A stretch of 64,000 nt of DNA from Ephydatia muelleri (taxonomy: Eukaryota; Porifera; Demospongiae; Spongillida; Spongillidae): the NCBI GenBank assembly GCA_013339895.1, contig JABACO010000022.1:6524428-6588427 (forward strand). The letters are read 5' to 3'. The translations under genes were made by a program, and so were the position numbers. Under the pieces are notes generated by a model. That model saw nothing but the letters and a program-made list of their open reading frames with translations, was not told the DNA's origin and searched no databases. Shown piece by piece: positions 42,782 through 53,489 of this stretch. Position 1 is the first letter of the stretch; each line of letters opens with the position of its first letter.

Positions 42782-45676
42782 CTAATTATGTTCAAACCTA
42801 TTAGGCTGTCTAATAATGTATGAGTGTGTTCCATCAATATCAATTTTCATTGCTGTGGATATAATATTATGGATTGGTACTGCTATGAATTCTTCATGCT
42901 CTCTCTGGATTGTCAACATGAATCTATGTTCTGTCAGTATATCAGCTTCTTTATACATCTCAAGGCGACCACGACAGGGTGGACCAGCATTCTTCAATAC
43001 TGATGTAAGCTCCATTTCATACAATAATACTTTAGGTGGTGATGTTCTTACAAATGATAAAATTCGTCCAAATTGTATTTTATCATTATAAGCACAGCGG
43101 AAAGAGCAAAAACTGCTATTTCTTTTGCGATCCAACTTTGAGGAAGTGCAATAAATGATTCCGTCCTTTAGTAACTTTGTGTATGTTACTATTTTTTCAG
43201 TTGAACTTCAATTCAGTATATTGGCTTCTTCAGTTGTAGGAGTTTTAATCATTGGTTGACCTAACAAATAGGTGTGGGGTCCAATGTGTTCCATTTCATC
43301 ACCATGATTATTACAACAATAATTTATAAACGATATAGTTATAGGACTCTCTTGCAATAAAACTTTGCTTTTTAGAAGCTGTAGTGTTAGTGATGTATCG
43401 ATGTTGTGTAACAACTGTTGATGTATTATGCTCTTGCCGTGGATATTGCGTTTTAAATCTCCATTTTTACTTTCATACCCAAAAGCTGATTATGTCCAAA
43501 GGGGGCCCCACAATCTAGTGTATTTAGGTAAATGCAACAACATGTGTGCATTGGCTGTACAATTAGATTCTCCATAAAGTTCAGGAAGTAATACAATAAA
43601 ATCTTTTAGCATAATTTCCGCAGCATCTAGCAAAGATGAATCTATTGATTCTTGTAGGAGGATGTGCATGGCACATACAAGTAGTGCGTAATGGTGAATA
43701 TAAAGAGATAGCAAATAGTCCAAAAGAAGTGGCAACGAATAAAATAGCAACCAATTTTTAAATTCCGATGTTTTCCAGAATTTCAAATGTTTTGATATTG
43801 ATCTAGGACAGCGTGAAAATTCATGCGGTGGATGCTGTTGCATAAGAACCCTGTCTGTCACAGTAGTGTTTCTGCCCAAATAGTATGGCTCCGCATGATT
43901 AGATGATTCAAACCACAAGTTCATTAGCCTCTTTACAATACCCTCATAAGCACAATGCATATCATCAACTGGAATTCCATCCACAAGGTTGATAGTATGA
44001 GCAAGAGGGGAGATTCCTACAATGCCATTAACACTATTTCCAGTTGTTTCTGCTACAGTCCCATCTTGAATTATGGTCTCATGGGTGCGAAGTGGATAGT
44101 CTCGAGGTATATAGATCCTAGCTCCATTGGGAAGTCGCTTGCCAGGATGATAACATATAGGGCATCCAAATTCACCATTAAATTGCTTAGTACATATAAC
44201 TGTGGGCTTGGCAACTAAATCAAATACACCGAACATCAGTTTTACTTTCATATGCATCTTTCTAGAAGATGTTTGTGTTTCAAAACCATCTCTATAAAGA
44301 TCTTTACCACTGGGTCCAGGAGTAACTTCATATCAGGTTTTCTTATCCCATACCACATTCCATACATAACAATATTTTCAGCTTTGAATCGAATTGAGGG
44401 GGGAAGGTTAAGCACTTGTAACAGTACTGGCCAAAGGCTTGTTTGATTGGATTTAAATAATAGCACACCATCTGAAATATGCTGAGAGCAAGGTTATTCT
44501 TTGTTTTAAAAAACTCACTCATCTGTTCTTGAATTACACTACCAGTCCAAACATCAGATAGGGAATTTTTTTCCCCTGTCAGAATAATATTCATCCAATG
44601 CCTTTATATTATCTGAAATAGGATTAACTCTTGTTACCAAATAAATAAATAAAATGGCAATTTTCCATCCACTCAATTAATCAAGTTAACTTACTTGTAA
44701 TTTTTGATTGCAGATGCTTGATAAAAGGGATGTGGATCAAGTGCCCTAGAGGTTCAGGCACTACACAGGTGCTGCATTGCTTTTGGCATTGTACACCACA
44801 GGTGGTGCAAAGAGTGCAATGTTTGTAAGGAACACTGAATTGCTTGAAAAACTTTTTAATCATATATTCACTCTTTGGAAGGCAATTAGGAGAAGGACAA
44901 AACATGTGCAGTAACTTAGTCAAACCATGAATAGCCTTGTCAGAAAGTTTAAATTTACGTGCATACAACATAATACAGTAATAAGCTCCAGATTTAGTTA
45001 TGCTTGCACCAGGATACATTGGTTCAAAATAATCTGCATGTTGCATTGGGCATTCAAATGAAGTTTCAGTGTTGTCATTTTCAGTCTGGTTCTCATGCTC
45101 ATCAATATCACTGCTGGATGCTATTTCTGATTCACATTCAATATTCGATGGTGTATTTGGTGGCTCATGTAGGCTTTCCTTTTCTACATCACTCTCCAAC
45201 TCTGAAAACTCACTAACTGACTTGCTTTCTGTACCATTATATGACTCCTCTTCAGAATCAACTGTGTGAGGGAAGGAATAAAAAATGATAATAATTAGTG
45301 AAATAACTATACCTGGTTGGCAATCAAATGAGGTAGTGAAGGAGTTTACTTCAGAGGTATCGTCTGCGAGTATGCAGTGAAATTTACGTACGTAACATCT
45401 ACAGATGCATTCACCTCTCACTTCCATAGTAGAATCACTAGAAGAGAGCATTATTTTACACAGCTTGTAGCCTGGCCCAAGTAATATTACACGCCCTTGG
45501 TAATGAAAAAATTTCGCCCACGCAAACCTATACCAAAAGGACAAAACGTTTAAATCAGAAGTTACATCTCGATAGTATATGCGCGCCCTGTGCCACGCAC
45601 GTAATCTGGCGCCGCGTGTATAAAAATGTACATCCATGTAATAGCTTACCAACGTTTCTTCGCACTCTGGCGCCAT
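42782..45676 (-). pseudogene. CACTA/EnSpm transposase with an in-frame stop
   Basis: The N-terminal exon starts MAPECEETL at 45676. An exon around 45530-45313 and an acidic exon 45261-44697 (PMYPGASITKSGAYYCIMLY; Cys cluster CTLCTTCGVQCQKQC) follow; the 51-nt intron between them is open in frame. Then DVWTGSVIQEQM and SLWPVLLQVLNLPPSIRFK (~44460-44390), VFDLVAKPTVICTKQFNGEF, GCPICYHPGKRLPNGARIY, LVDGIPVDDMHCAYEGIVKR, PRSISKHLKFWKTSEFKNWL, and HMLLHLPKYTRLWGPLWT. These are the conserved blocks of animal EnSpm transposases. TAA at 43490-43492 replaces the His codon expected after PLWT, and the frame continues to 43208. One further frame change lies near 44257. The C-terminal part lies at ~43135-42782. 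Confidence 0.85.
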
Positions 45677-45851
45677 TTCGTGCTTCTGGGTACAGGAATA
45701 GAAGCATCCCGAAAGTATGAACAGTAGCGACGATACTTTCTAACACGAGAGCCCTTTTTCATCGTCTCAGGTTCCATATTTGCATATGAATATCAATATG
45801 AAAATGTAATATTAAGAAATTAGACACGTGTCCATGCATGCATGAGGAGAT
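45677..45851. promoter_or_regulatory. Bidirectional promoter region of the CACTA element
   Basis: Only 175 bp separate the two divergent start codons, so both promoters must lie here or overlap the first exons. No TATA box is obvious. Confidence 0.5.
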
Positions 45852-47867
45852 ATGGCGGAGCAAAGAAGGTATAAGCGAAATCGTGTTCCATCAAAGAAAG
45901 CCCTGGAAGGCGGGAGTTTATCTGAAGAGCTGCTGGATCAAAACAGTAAGTTTTTTTAGGTATTATTATTAGCAGCTAGAAATAATAAGACGTGCATGTA
46001 GATTGCGCGCGCGACTTAATGCATGAGCATGCATGCATGTAGTATTGTACGTTTGTATATATACCAATCGAGCTTTTTAGTTACCATATACACAGCCTAA
46101 GTGAATATATTGGATCATGCGGTTGCAAGAAAACCCGCTGTATAGATAGGTACAGGTATACATGTATACATGTACACACGCACTTATACACAACCGCATG
46201 TATCGATGCATTCACTTAGTTACAACCGCAAGCACCATGCATGCAATGTACATGCATAAATGCTAGCCACTTGTGATTTTTCTATGCAATGTAGAGAAAG
46301 TCAAGCTAAAGTGCAGTCAGGAAGGAAAGATCTTTACAGCTAAAATCAGCTCTCTGTCAAGAGAGGATATGCAGCCCCTCACTATAGCTGACTTCCAGAA
46401 AGGTTCTGTGCTATTATGTGACATTCAAGGAAAGGCATAACCAGCGCAATTTATGGCATTTGATGGTATAATGCATGCAGTTGCTGTAAAATATGAACTG
46501 TATCAATCTTATCTCAAATTGGTTAAGATGCATCATCAAAACAGCCAAAACAGCCAAAAAGGAAGCAGGCTTGTGGTCAGCTATCAGATGATAATGATGT
46601 AAATGCACACAAATGAGCAATTCTAATATCTTGAAATTTTCTTTTTTATTTTACAGCTCAACTCATCTGAGCGTGATGTGTGTGGCAGAAAAATGTGGAT
46701 GGCAGATGAAAATGTATGCACTGTAAGTAATAAGTTTACAACTGCTTCCATTAATCAACATATAAATGTACCCAGGTTGCTGAAAGTTGTACTGTGGAAA
46801 AAAATAAGGTACAGTTATTTGTAGCTCCATGTAATCCATGGCAGGCACACCCCATAATGTCTAAACAGGACGAGGACAGTGGTTCAGAGTCGTTGCAGCC
46901 AAGTTCAGAGTCATTGCAGCCAAGTACATCTGGTTCAGAGTCATTGGAGGTAAGTATAATTAAAACCTTTTATTTTCAAGCTATTGCCAATTTTGATGTA
47001 GATGTCTGATGCAGTTGTGAAGCAATGCCTACTATAAGCAAAAGTGATTGTTGTCAATATAGAATTGCAGTTCCAAAAGTAGTGATTTTCTTTTGCATGC
47101 ATTTATAGGGTAAAGAGAAAGCGGAACTATTCCAAAGCATGGAAAAGGTAGAAATTGCATGTACAAGTGCTTCATTTATCAATTTTGAAATAATATTTTC
47201 TGTAAAGAGTGCTGAACCTAAGAGCGCATCAGATTACTTGGTGAGTTTATTTATTTTTTGCATTATATTTATGTGCATTCGTAAAAAGACACACGACCAG
47301 TTCAGATCTTGTATGCATGAGGTAAATGCTAAACTAGACAGGATACTGGCTGTTATACAACCACCTAAGTAAGGAGGTAGTTGAGTAAAGTTTGTATGCC
47401 TTACATGAGTGTACTTAGCACACCGGGCACCTCACATGTGTTGAAAAGTGAACCGCATTGCAGTGGATTGAAGCTGGTTTGTATGTGCATATTGTAGTGT
47501 AGAATTGCACATTCACCTATTTTACTCTGACTCAGAGCATCATCAAAGGAGTGGACATCAGTCTTTTGCCTGCCGATGATGCATATCTCTTTGGGCTCAT
47601 GCTTCTCGATTTGTATTTTACCAAAGAAGAATTGTCAGAATGTTTAATTTTTCCATCAACCAAGAGCAGCAAACATGCGCTAGACCAAGCCAAGGTTCGC
47701 ACCATTATTGGTAAGTTTTTACATTTTTAAATATAATAAATAACATGTTAAAATCTACAGAGTTGATGAAACAACGATTTCCTGATGAAAACCTTAATCT
47801 GAAGAAGTTTCAAGAAAAGGCCAATCAAAAATGTAGAGACGCTAATAATTATGTACTTATTGTTTGA
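45852..47867 (+). pseudogene. BEN-domain accessory protein of the CACTA element
   Basis: Exon 1 (45852-45945) encodes MAEQRRYKRNRVPSKKALEG. Exon 2 (from ~46295) encodes KIFTAKISSLSREDMQPL and LLCDIQGKA, then a TAA at ~46438 where homologous frames would read a Tyr, continuing PAQFMAFD to a GT donor. Later exons include a Ser/Glu/Gln-rich repeat (SGSESLQP), a short coiled-coil-like exon and two exons (47536-47710 and 47761-47867) that encode AYLFGLMLLDLYFTKEELSE, KHALDQAKVRTIIGKLMKQR and ANQKCRDANNYV, the pattern of a BEN domain (DNA or protein binding). AATAAA at 47894 follows the stop. BEN-like second proteins occur with EnSpm transposases in several animals. Confidence 0.75.
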
Positions 47868-47893
47868 TGTCTTGTATTTGTGTTAATGTGAAT

Positions 47894-47899
47894 AATAAA
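47894..47899 (+). terminator. AATAAA of the BEN-domain gene
   Basis: Hexamer 27 nt after the stop codon at 47867. Confidence 0.6.
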
Positions 47900-48133
47900 T
47901 GCTTCCATATCATAATAAGCATGGTCTGTCATGGATAAGTAATGCTAGTTCATGGATACCATTCATGGTTATTCAGGCCTGATCCGGCCAATTGATGTCT
48001 CAATTCATGGCAAGTCATTGTATATCATGGCATGCAATGCTAAGTCATGGCATGACAACCTGGCAAGTCATGCCATGACTTGGATCCAAGTCATGGCAAG
48101 TCATGGCATGACATGCCATATTTTTTCTTAGGG

Positions 48134-48370
48134 CAGCTCCAGTTCATTCACCAGCTCCAGTCCATCCACTGCCAACACATCTGGTCCCAGCTCCAGTTCA
48201 TTTACCAGTTCCAGTCCATCCACTGCCAACACATCTGGTCCCAGCTCCAGTTCATTCACCAGTTCCAGTCCATCCACTACCAACACATCTGGTTCCAGCT
48301 CTAGTTATTCACTAGTTCCAGTCCATCCACTACCAACACATCTTGTCCCAGCCCATCCACTCTATCTGAA
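48134..48370 (+). repeat. 54-bp minisatellite, Ser/Thr-rich if translated
   Basis: Four units beginning CAGCTCCAGTTCATTCACC. In one frame each unit reads SSSSFTSSSPSTANTSGP without stops, continuing into a short tail that ends at a CAG|GTACTG possible donor near 48398. It may be an exon of a mucin-like host gene, or of another transposon, interrupted by the CACTA element. Confidence 0.6.
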
Positions 48371-48479
48371 AATGATGAACGAACCAAACTGATGCAGGTA
48401 CTGTAACATCACAATACAAACCACATACTGGGCACCCTCAGATACTCCAGGTTATGTTTTATACACATACCCACACATC

Positions 48480-48795
48480 ACACACACACACACACACTCA
48501 TACATACAGACATGCACATGTACTGATGCAGATGTCAGTTTTGACAAAACAAATCTCAGCATTGCTTTGAGGTTAAGGGTCCAAGCAATGCTGAGGTTTT
48601 ATTTCCTCAAAACTGACATCTATATCAGTATATGTGCATGTGTGTATGGTTGAGTGTGTGTGTGTGTGCGTGTGTGTGTGTGTGTGTGGCACAATGCTTG
48701 AGGGAGGGAGGGACCTTAACCTCAAAGCAATGCTGAGATTTTATTTTGTCAAAACTGACATCTGCATCAGTACATGTGCATGTCTGTATGTATGA

Positions 48796-48851
<56 letters not shown>

Positions 48852-48946
48852 CACAATGCTTGAGGGAGGGACCTTAACCTCAAAGCAATGCTGAGGTTTT
48901 GTTTTGTCAAAACTGACATCTGCATCAGTACATGTGCATGTGTGTA

Positions 48947-49017
<71 letters not shown>

Positions 49018-49106
49018 CACTATGCTTGAGGGAGGGAGGGACCTTAACCTCAAAGCAATGCTGAGGTTTTATTTTGTCAAAACTGACATCTGCATCAGTA
49101 CATGTG

Positions 49107-49147
<41 letters not shown>

Positions 49148-49251
49148 CACAATGTTTGAGGGAGGGAGGGACCCTAACCTCAAAGCAATGCTGAGGTTTT
49201 GTTTTGTCAAAACTGACATCTGCATCAGTACATGTGCATGTGTGTATGTAT

Positions 49252-49311
<60 letters not shown>

Positions 49312-49415
49312 CACAATGCTTGAGGGAGGGAGGGACCCTAATCTCAAAGCAATGCTGAGGTTTTGTTTTGTCAAAACTGACATCTGCATCAGTACATGTG
49401 CATGTGTGTATGTAT

Positions 49416-49451
<36 letters not shown>

Positions 49452-49563
49452 CACAATGCTTGAGGGAGGGAGGGAAGGACCCTAACCTCAAAGCAATGCT
49501 GAGGTTTTATTTTGTCAAAACTGACATCTGCATCAGTACATGTGCATGTCTGTATGTATGAGT
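48480..49563. repeat. Tandem repeat of ~110-bp core plus variable (TG)n
   Basis: Six units of GGCACAATGCTTGAGGGAGG, then CCTYAACCTCAAAGCAATGC, and TCAAAACTGACATCTGCATC, each followed by a TG tract of different length. The first unit (48480-48600) is inverted relative to the rest. The long - strand open frame across it is an artefact. Confidence 0.9.
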
Positions 49564-50130
49564 GTAATTTTCCTATGCGTCCTCCAAGATCAAGCAAAGT
49601 ATTCTATCCAAAATACATATGCTCTTTGTTAGCACACAAATGCAGTGATACCGTATAAACAAAGAGAAGTATTGTTAAAACAGAACCTTGAGGTACACCA
49701 CTCAAAGCAGGTAAGAAAGAGGACATATCAGGTTCTATATAAACGCTTCAACTGGGATCTTTGGCTATAAACCCAGCCTCAAACAGAAGATAATAAACTT
49801 TCTGAAACAGAATGAAAGGTCATGATGGAATGATACCAAAGGATGAGGTGTGGATTAAGCTTGGTGGATGACAAGGTATATACATGTGTGTTTTCCTGCT
49901 TCTAGGCAGACGGCACGATATTACAAACTTGCATGAGCTTAGAGACCCATCTAACAATTGATACTATAGTTTTAGATCAGTAGCACTTTTCTCAGACACC
50001 ACCAGATAAATCTATGCAGACCTTATACATTAGGCAAGGCAAAAAAGCTAGTCAGACAGTCCGAAGTGCTTCAACAGCAACAGGCAGTCATATTAAAGGG
50101 GCTGATGCTTAATTTGTTGCAGTAGAGGCA
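49564..50130. other. Stretch without recognised gene
   Basis: Nothing beyond short frames without motifs. Confidence 0.5.
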
Positions 50131-50131
50131 T

Positions 50132-50407
50132 ATGTCACAAAAAGACAGGTCAGTGTTGAGGATGGTAGGCAAGAAAAAGCCTGAAGTGTATAGACACTGT
50201 GGAAATCGACCCATAGTGAGGAAATGTCAGGCCTTTAATTCAGTGTGCTTTAAGTGTCGAAAGGGGAACACTTTAAATCTCAGTGTAAGTCAAAAGCCTC
50301 ATCAGCACCCCTTGCTTCAGCTGTGCAGTGCTGACATGTATGCTGCATATTCGCATATGTTTGGCGGTCGGTCCATTACGCCCGCTAGAGCAACATGTCT
50401 CGGTTAG
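50132..50407 (+). pseudogene. Gag-like zinc-knuckle fragment
   Basis: The frame reads YRHCGNRPIVRKCQAFNSVC followed by FKCRKGN, resembling the paired Cys/His knuckles before the protease of Gypsy-type gag proteins. The first Cys of the first knuckle is lost and the second breaks off. Neighbouring sequence shows no pol domain. Confidence 0.5.
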
Positions 50408-51590
50408 CAAAACATTCTTCAAAGACAACAAGAGTGCACCACTGGCTGTAATTGTGCCGAAAATGGGCCCAGCAACTTATTTAAATTGTACTTTGGAGTT
50501 CAAAACACGCACCTTTGAGAAGAAGTAAAATTTATAGTAATAAACGTAGCAGGTTAACTCTTTCGCCAATTATTGCGGTACATCCGTAGGCAACGGGGTG
50601 CTTGGAGGTGCTGAAGAACCCCCAAATTTTTGAGAGACCTTAATTTTACAATCATTCATAGAATTACTGCCACTGTAAGCAGGAAAAACGTTTGCAGTAT
50701 CAGTTGATGAAACCACTGATTCAGATGTTTCTAATGCTTGAACTGCTAGTGTTCTGCTATAGAATTGTAGATTTTAACTTAGCCCACATGAAGATCAACA
50801 GCATAGAGCATTACGAAAGCAATTGAAGATATTTTTGCAGGCTTTTGTCGTGGTCGCTGTATTGATGGTGAAGTGCAATGGCGTGAATCATTACACAATA
50901 AGGCATGTGGTTTGATCTCGTAATCTACTAGTCTACTATAAATGTACATATCCTTTTTAAGGTCACTAACCACATCAACAAGAATACGCACCCACCAGAC
51001 AATGCATTCACAAGCTGTATCTACATCAAACCCACAAGTTCAGACTTTGCAGCGTGGCTATGTAGCATACTCCTCCCTCATTCCAAAAGCACCCCCAAAG
51101 GAAAAAAGGTCTCTACAGCCCCGATGCAGTGCGAAATAAGCTTTCCGCGTTGCAGGACAACATAGTTAACAAACAACTTACACCAATATGACCAGGAAAC
51201 AACTGATCAATGTGTTGTTGACTACAATGTGTTCACTGTTCATAGATAAACAGAGCGGCCATACTATAGCACCATATTGCTCTGTTGCCTGTGCTATTAA
51301 TTATCCCTTCCTGCACTGGGTCCTGTTCCCTTTTCTCTGCCTTACATCCCCACCTCCAATCAATTCACTGAGTCAGTTCCAGCATAACTTATGTTTCCGT
51401 GTAACATATTTGCAATGAAGAGCAGCTGTTTTTAAAAGACTCGTCATGCATGGTATGAGTTGGCTCACTTGAATGCTGTAATATGGCATCAAATACAAGG
51501 GAGTTTGTTCGTTGCATGGAGCAAACTGTTATGCATTCATTTGTGACTGCAAAAGTGCGTATAATAACACAAGAAATGCTATAGTACGTA
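50408..51590. other. Stretch with a possible hAT remnant
   Basis: GKTFAVSVDETTDSDVSNA at ~50684-50740 resembles the first catalytic Asp region (VDETTD) of hAT transposases; nothing else recognisable remains. Confidence 0.35.
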
Positions 51591-52495
51591 CTTGGTGAAT
51601 ACATACCCACATGCACACACACATCTCAAACACAATGACATGCACCCCCATACAATGTGTACACAATGCATCCACATGCACACAGCCACATGTGTGCATG
51701 CACCATCTGCCACTGACACACACATGCAGCCCACACATACACACGTTATGGTGGATAAGGTTTTATTTGTGGTATAAGTATACACAGAGTCAGCCTGACA
51801 CAAATTGGTTCAACTGTACTGACATTGGGTGAGATAGTGGTAAATGCATATTTTGATAAGTATAAAAAGATAGAAATAAAATAGCAGTATATGCTTATTA
51901 TGCTGTCAATAAAATTTGAGATACTCCAGTCATTCCAGTCATTGCTAAAATTACAATAATACAGTGTGGCATCTTGTCAGAAATCTGTCAGATTTAACTT
52001 TATTTAAAGTCTATTCAGCTCTACGGAAAAGAGACTATACTAGTTAAGTAATGGACACACAAGTTTCAACATCTGCCACATTTCTATTGATGTAGGACTT
52101 CAGATATTTGATATTTATTCACAATCAATCTGAGCACTGCATAAAGATGTTGTATTTCCCACTAGTATGTATACACTAGTGTGGGACTTACATTTAAACA
52201 CTGCCACTGAAGAAAGGGTAAAACAGAATATAATTAAGTATTGTGCACACATCATATCATGATATGTTTGAATACTTACAGCCTTTTGAAGTGGTAGATG
52301 ATACATTCATGTGGAAAGTAGCCATCCATTTTATTTAATAACTTTCAAAAACAAAAGATAATGATGAAACTTACACACTGAACGTTTGAAGAAGAGCTAA
52401 GTAAATAGGAAAATTAGATGGAAAAGCGAAAATAAAATGATTTGTACTTACAAATTGGGCATTGTGTTCGGTTGATCATAAGCTTGTTATAATAG

Positions 52496-52610
52496 TGTAA
52501 CGACATCACGTGCTGATCTGCTCTAGAACATTCTTTTATGTTATATAAGAAGTCACTTGTATGCATGTAAATGTTCTTCTCATTTACCTATTTCCGGTGT
52601 ATGCGTTACA
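52496..52610 (+). repeat. 5' LTR (115 bp)
   Basis: Starts TGTAACGACATCACG and ends ATGCGTTACA, with a TATATAA box at ~52540. By eye it is identical to the 3' LTR at 58433-58547, which indicates a recent insertion. Confidence 0.95.
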
Positions 52611-52611
52611 T

Positions 52612-52627
52612 TGGTGTCAGAAGTGAG
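52612..52627 (+). other. Primer binding site, tRNA-Leu type
   Basis: TGGTGTCAGAAGTGAG starts 1 bp after the LTR and complements the 3' end of a leucine tRNA (…CACTCCTGACACCA) with two mismatches. Confidence 0.7.
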
Positions 52628-52634
52628 TATACTC

Positions 52635-53489
52635 ATGGAGGCGGCTTTAACAGTTCGGATGAGCGTCCGTCCGCCTGCAAAGTTCACTGAGAAGACGGAT
52701 TGGAGTCTCTGGATCTCCCGTTTCGAGAGGTATGTTAAAGAGGCGAAGGTACCTGACTCTGAGCGGGTGAAAGAGCTACTACCATTGCTGGAGGATGAAC
52801 CCCTTAGGCTGGTGGTTCAGTACGGGTTGTCTGAGTCCGCGGACTACGCCGCGGTACACGAGTGTCTACAGTGTCGTTATGGCCACGACGGCACAGAACT
52901 GGAATGGCAGGTAAAGTTTCAGGCTCGAGTACAACAGCGGGATGAGTCGCTAGTCGAATACATTGGTGAGTTGCGTATGTTGGCAAGCAGAGCCTTTCCA
53001 GGTTGGTCTGAGGAGCAACGCGACGTTCTAATTCGTAACCAATTTATCCAAGGTGTCTCGTCCTCCTCTATCCAAGTACAGCTCTTAAAGGAGATGCCGA
53101 AGTCAGTTAAGGATGCAGCGACCCTGGCACGCAGATTGGAAACGGTGGAAATGGCCCATAGGCGTTTACAAACGGAAAGAATTGCGGAAAGACCACTAGC
53201 AGTGGCAGCGCCTGTCTCTGCGACTAGTCTGGAGGATAAACTGGACAAGCTGAGTGCACAAGTAAAGAAACTAGCTGACGAGGTAACAATTTTGAGAGAA
53301 CCGCCGGAACGCGCAGACAGTAGGGTCTCGGGAGTGCGAAATACCCCACGAGAGAAAGCTCGAGAAGTGGTTTGCTGGCATTGCAGGGAACAGGGACACG
53401 TAAAAAGGAACTGCCCTCTGTTAAGTAAGCCTTCTTTAAATGGGAACGGGTCGGCGGAAAGGGTCAACCGCCGGCCCCGCATGTATTGA
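52635..53489 (+). CDS. gag: Gypsy Gag (open)
   Basis: Forms the virus-like particle. The ATG at 52635 (MEAALTVRMSVRPPAKF) is the first after the primer site; the upstream ATG lies in the LTR. The capsid-type region (KFTEKTDWSLWISRFERYVK; LVEYIGELRMLASRAFP) is followed by a CCHC knuckle, CWHCREQGHVKRNC, near the C-terminus. The frame is intact. Pol starts in an overlapping frame at 53486, so a frameshift would be needed for Gag-Pol. Confidence 0.9.
   Translation: MEAALTVRMSVRPPAKFTEKTDWSLWISRFERYVKEAKVPDSERVKELLPLLEDEPLRLVVQYGLSESADYAAVHECLQCRYGHDGTELEWQVKFQARVQQRDESLVEYIGELRMLASRAFPGWSEEQRDVLIRNQFIQGVSSSSIQVQLLKEMPKSVKDAATLARRLETVEMAHRRLQTERIAERPLAVAAPVSATSLEDKLDKLSAQVKKLADEVTILREPPERADSRVSGVRNTPREKAREVVCWHCREQGHVKRNCPLLSKPSLNGNGSAERVNRRPRMY

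Larger units (their letters stand above)
42317..48133. mobile_element. CACTA/EnSpm transposon, nearly complete
   Basis: The 5817-bp element has terminal repeats CCCTAAGAAAAAATATGGCA and complement, subterminal arrays of CATGACTTGGCA-type motifs (42330-42540 and 47940-48120), and a 2-bp CA flank on each side (42315-42316, 48134-48135). It holds a transposase on the - strand and a BEN-domain gene on the + strand, head to head. Confidence 0.85.
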
